NCBI RefSeq assembly: GCF_023101665.1
Contig: NZ_CP082162.1
Coordinates: 62,001-126,000 of the forward strand
Source: Bradyrhizobium sp. 195
Lineage (GTDB): Bacteria > Pseudomonadota > Alphaproteobacteria > Rhizobiales > Xanthobacteraceae
Length of the DNA stretch: 64,000 nucleotides
Reading direction: 5' to 3'
In this document: piece by piece, positions 61,400 through 64,000 of the stretch
Layout: every line of letters begins with the position of its first letter
How positions within the stretch are numbered: position 1 is the first letter of the stretch
The notes under the pieces: generated by a model
What the model saw: only the letters and a program-made list of their open reading frames with translations
The model's database searches: none
Told to the model about the DNA's origin: nothing
Program-made: the position numbers and the translations under genes

Positions 61400-62014
61400 A
61401 TGCGAAAGACGTCACTCCGTTCTTTGCAATTCGCTCTTGCACTCGTCGCCTTGGGTTTCACCGTGAGTCAGTCGCTGCCGCAGGCTAAAGCTGAGGAAGC
61501 CCGCTGGATCACGCTGTTCGATGGCAAAGACCTCGAACAATGGGATCAGGTCGGGAAGTCCAATTGGCATCTGGCGGACGGCACGGTGATTGCCGACAAG
61601 ATGGAAGACAAGGAGGCCGGTTATCTCGTCAGCAAGAAGCCGTACAAGGACTTCGTGCTGCGCATCGAATTCTGGCCGAGCGATGATGCAAACAGCGGCA
61701 TTTACTTCCGCTGCCTCGATGCCAAGAAGATCACCGACCGTACCTGCTACGAAGCAAATATCTTTGACCAGCGGCCCGATCCAAGTTACGGCACCGGCGC
61801 GATCACACGTTACATCGAGATCAATCCGATGCCGAAAGCCGGCGGCAAATGGAACACATTCGAGATCACGGCGAAGGGGCGCGACATCACGGTCGTGCTC
61901 AACGGTCAGAAAACAGCCGAACTGCGGAACGGAATGTTCGATGAAGGCTCGATCGCCCTGCAACACGGCGCGGGAACGATCAAATTCCGTAAAGTAGAGA
62001 TCAAGCCTTTGTAA
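61400..62014 (+). CDS. DUF1080 family exported protein
   Basis: A 204-residue protein with a signal peptide (MRKTSLRSLQFALALVALGF, cleavage near AKA-EEA) and one DUF1080 (3-keto-disaccharide hydrolase-type) jelly-roll domain. Typical pieces are WITLFDGKDLEQWDQVGKSN, KDFVLRIEFWPSDDANSGIY, FRCLDAKKITDRTCYEANIF and WNTFEITAKGRDITVVLNGQ. Family members bind or cleave modified sugars in the periplasm. AGGAGG sits about 9 bases before ATG at 61400. No neighbouring sugar genes. Confidence 0.9.
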   Translation: MRKTSLRSLQFALALVALGFTVSQSLPQAKAEEARWITLFDGKDLEQWDQVGKSNWHLADGTVIADKMEDKEAGYLVSKKPYKDFVLRIEFWPSDDANSGIYFRCLDAKKITDRTCYEANIFDQRPDPSYGTGAITRYIEINPMPKAGGKWNTFEITAKGRDITVVLNGQKTAELRNGMFDEGSIALQHGAGTIKFRKVEIKPL

Positions 62015-62428
62015 GGCGGGTCTGCGCGACGGCACGAGACTGCTGCACCGCGAATTTCGAGTAGGCGAATGTCGCCTGAGGGTCACAAGCGGCGGTCCGG
62101 CGCTCGCATACGGCAGGTCCGATCTTCCCTTAATACCAGACCTCCTGCGCCAATGACACCGGTCTGATCCAAGAGCTCGCGCAATAATCGGGGCGCCGCG
62201 CACCCCCATCTTGCGCGTCCAAAGCCGCCGCACCGCCGAGCCTCGTGACGGCAGGCACCACCCGTAAATTTCCCAAGTGTCGGCTAGTAGGCTCGCTGGT
62301 TAACTAGGGCGGGTTGAGCGCCGCACCATGAAAACGCGGAAGCCAAAACAGTGGGACGAGCAGGAGGTCCGACGATTGGTCAGGCTCGCCCCGTGAAACT
62401 AGAGGCGGCTGTGGGTCAGGAGGCCACC
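62015..62428. other. intergenic, nothing recognised
   Basis: No gene or repeat was identified. Confidence 0.3.
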
Positions 62429-62560
62429 ATGCCCAAACAGGTCGTGATAGCTCTCTGCTCTTTGGCAGTTGCGTGCCGGGTAGGTTTCAGCATGGTGGCG
62501 TTGGTTGCGCAAAATGGCACGAACGCTCACCACGGAAATGTGCAACGTGAGGTGAAATAG
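62429..62560 (+). CDS. small exported or membrane peptide
   Basis: A 43-residue ORF, MPKQVVIALCSLAVACRVGF, then SMVALVAQNGTNAHHGNVQR. The first 27 residues form a signal/anchor helix. A perfect GGAGG lies 6 bases before the ATG. Function unknown. Confidence 0.5.
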   Translation: MPKQVVIALCSLAVACRVGFSMVALVAQNGTNAHHGNVQREVK

Positions 62561-62886
62561 TCTGGGAAGCTGGCTTCAAACCGTAGTCTTCCAGCAAACC
62601 ATCGGCGGCGGCCCTTAGTGCATGGTGCGGCCGATTGTGAAATGGATCATATTGCGAGCCAGAAATGTCGCGATAGGATCATTCCACCGGGGCTGGCCGT
62701 ATATTTCACTTAGATCTTTTCACCCGGTGTCTTTTGACCATGCGAGATCGCAGCGAGAACATCGCTGCGGCCTTCGTGCAGGCCGGCTGCTTTTAATCAC
62801 CAACAAGCTTTGTTTCCCTCGCTGCAAGTTCTACGAGTTTTCTGTACCGACAATTTGCGGAATCCAAATTGCCGTGGAGGACATTT
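62561..62886. other. intergenic, nothing recognised
   Basis: No gene or repeat was identified. Confidence 0.3.
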
Positions 62887-63099
62887 ATGCCCAAGGAGAA
62901 TTGCCTGATTGTTCGTGCCGCCGGGAAACGATTGGACCTGTTACGAGGCGAGGCTGCCCGCATCGCCAAGGGAGCTAACGCCGGCTGGTGGACGGACCGA
63001 GCGGAGATCGGCACCAGGTTCTGCTTTGAAGATTCTAAGTCAAAAGAGCTGTTCGCACTCACCTGCGACAGCCTCGGCATCACCTGTCAGGACGGCTAA
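62887..63099 (+). CDS. small hypothetical protein
   Basis: A 70-residue protein (MPKENCLIVRAAGKRLDLLR, GEAARIAKGANAGWWTDRAE, CFEDSKSKELFALTCDSLGI). TGGAGGAC lies before ATG at 62887. Three Cys, mixed alpha/beta. No family recognised. Confidence 0.55.
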   Translation: MPKENCLIVRAAGKRLDLLRGEAARIAKGANAGWWTDRAEIGTRFCFEDSKSKELFALTCDSLGITCQDG

Positions 63100-63252
63100 T
63101 CCATTGAAAAACCCGCCGGCCTGGAAGCCGGAGGTGTTTGGACTGCAGACCAGACCGGACAGACCATGAGCAGTTGCAGCATGAAGGCTCGCCAGCTGCG
63201 AACGAAAGGCCGGGAGTTGAGGCGGTGGCCCACAAAGGGAAGCGGGATTGTG

Positions 63253-63486
63253 TCAGCGACGATCTGGACGCGCCTGAAGGGGCACGACTTTGTCCATGTC
63301 GCTGTGACCGGAGCGCCGGCTTTGCAGCTTCACCACCTGCTCGAGTTCGAGAGCCTCTATGGCGAGCTCATCTGCCAAGCGTTCGAAAAGGGCGCGCCTT
63401 TGCGAGTCGCTGGTTCGCCTGCTCATAAGGGCCAAATCCGCGGCATCGGCACGGAGTTTGTCCAATTTTTCCCTGAGGTCCGCCAT
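63253..63486 (-). CDS. small helical protein, paralogue of 3165-3356
   Basis: A 77-residue charged protein (MADLREKLDKLRADAADLAL, then SDSQRRALFERLADELAIEA). Shares LxKLRxDAAD and RxLFxRLADxL with the product at 3165-3356. The C-terminal 25 residues are Arg/Asp rich. Function unknown. Confidence 0.6.
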   Translation of the reverse strand: MADLREKLDKLRADAADLALMSRRTSDSQRRALFERLADELAIEALELEQVVKLQSRRSGHSDMDKVVPLQARPDRR

Positions 63487-63655
63487 GGTATCGGCCCCGT
63501 CCTGGACCCACCTCGTCATGTGGTGACGGGATGCAGGTCAACGGGAACAGGCTATGGGTTCTTCCTTAACCGATTGTTAGGCCGACATTCATTAGGGCCG
63601 ATATGTCAACGATCGCCCGCCAGCTTTGCCGAGCGGGGGTCTGCGGCTATTTCGC

Positions 63656-63832
63656 TCAATCCTTCAGTGCGCACGTGGTCACGAGCAGCATGGTCCGGCT
63701 GCATCGCCAATCGGATCCCAACATTGGCTCATTGACTCCATGAGGAGTACCGATGGCCATAGTAGTACCAGCGGCCACTAGAACAGCGATGGTCAGCGCG
63801 AGCGTTCGATAGGTTGCCAAGTTCCACTTCAT
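63656..63832 (-). CDS. small exported protein
   Basis: A 58-residue protein with a signal/anchor helix (MKWNLATYRTLALTIAVLVA, AGTTMAIG) and a short mature part with two Cys (SDWRCSRTMLLVTTCALKD), probably one disulfide. A strong GGAGGG ribosome binding site precedes ATG at 63832. Resembles small exported proteins that are common in Bradyrhizobium. Function unknown. Confidence 0.6.
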   Translation of the reverse strand: MKWNLATYRTLALTIAVLVAAGTTMAIGTPHGVNEPMLGSDWRCSRTMLLVTTCALKD

Positions 63833-64000
63833 TGCGCTTCCCTCCAGTGGAAGCGCCCATGCTACGCGCAGAGATACCTCCCGCTTGTGAACTACTTCAC
63901 ACGGCATTTCTCAACAGTCATCACAGTCGCGTGCAGCAAGCCCCGCCACGTGGACCGGCGGCACTTGAGAGCAGTCCGCTCTCTTACACAACTTGCCGTC

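Overview
The window looks like an accessory, mobile-element-rich stretch of a slow-growing rhizobium, most likely Bradyrhizobium or a close Nitrobacteraceae relative. The reasons are the GC-rich coding, an HWE-type histidine kinase, several orphan PF04392-type substrate-binding proteins, three DUF6894 paralogues, and many very small ORFs of the kind scattered through Bradyrhizobium genomes. No rRNA, tRNA, CRISPR array or nod/nif/fix gene was seen. All family calls were made by eye from motifs; no search was run.

Layout. 0.4-3.4 kb: a methyl-accepting chemotaxis receptor and small genes. 3.4-5.9 kb: a degenerate IS66 element that interrupts a 64-codon gene. 7.7-10.2 kb: a multi-PAS HWE kinase translationally coupled to a response regulator. 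10.6-15.4 kb: small genes, a cyclase/TPR remnant between two copies of a dispersed repeat, a Crp/Fnr regulator and a serine recombinase. 15.9-29.2 kb: a secretion island. 29.7-31.3 kb: gene debris (IS1595-type transposase, Ku). 31.3-35.3 kb: a response regulator divergent from a GH15 / SDR / iron-permease-like operon. 37-44.3 kb: an orphan substrate-binding protein, a Crp/Fnr regulator, small genes and a copper-uptake-type operon (DUF2946, TonB receptor, copper-associated protein). 44.9-46 kb: IS110. 46-51.7 kb: about a dozen small genes. 52-53.9 kb: a second orphan substrate-binding protein and an IS5-family element that lacks its catalytic Glu region. 54.2-59.6 kb: a tandem pair of DUF1254/DUF1214 genes, both frameshifted, the second also split by a second IS66 copy. 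59.9-62 kb: a glycine-amidinotransferase-like enzyme and a DUF1080 protein. The remainder holds small genes.

The main candidate system is the secretion island. One arm, on the minus strand, has a short peptide with a double-glycine-type leader and a Cys-Gly-Cys core, an HlyD-type adaptor, and an ABC exporter with an N-terminal C39 leader peptidase. The exporter carries a C-terminal tail of about 130 residues rich in Asp, Asn, Lys and Gly that ends in the motif ALAKIDFSQ. The other arm, on the plus strand, has an ECF sigma factor, a D/N/G-rich protein carrying nearly the same motif (ALAKFDFSQ), a 1,253-residue protein built of two tandem repeat families, and a PrtD/PrtE-type type I secretion ABC protein and adaptor. 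The shared motif ties the two arms together. I infer a sigma-controlled double type I export locus; its cargo role (bacteriocin-like, adhesive or matrix) is unknown.

The window is also notable for decay. At least nine genes carry one-base frameshifts or in-frame stops, two of them at runs of A, so some may be sequence errors rather than real pseudogenes.
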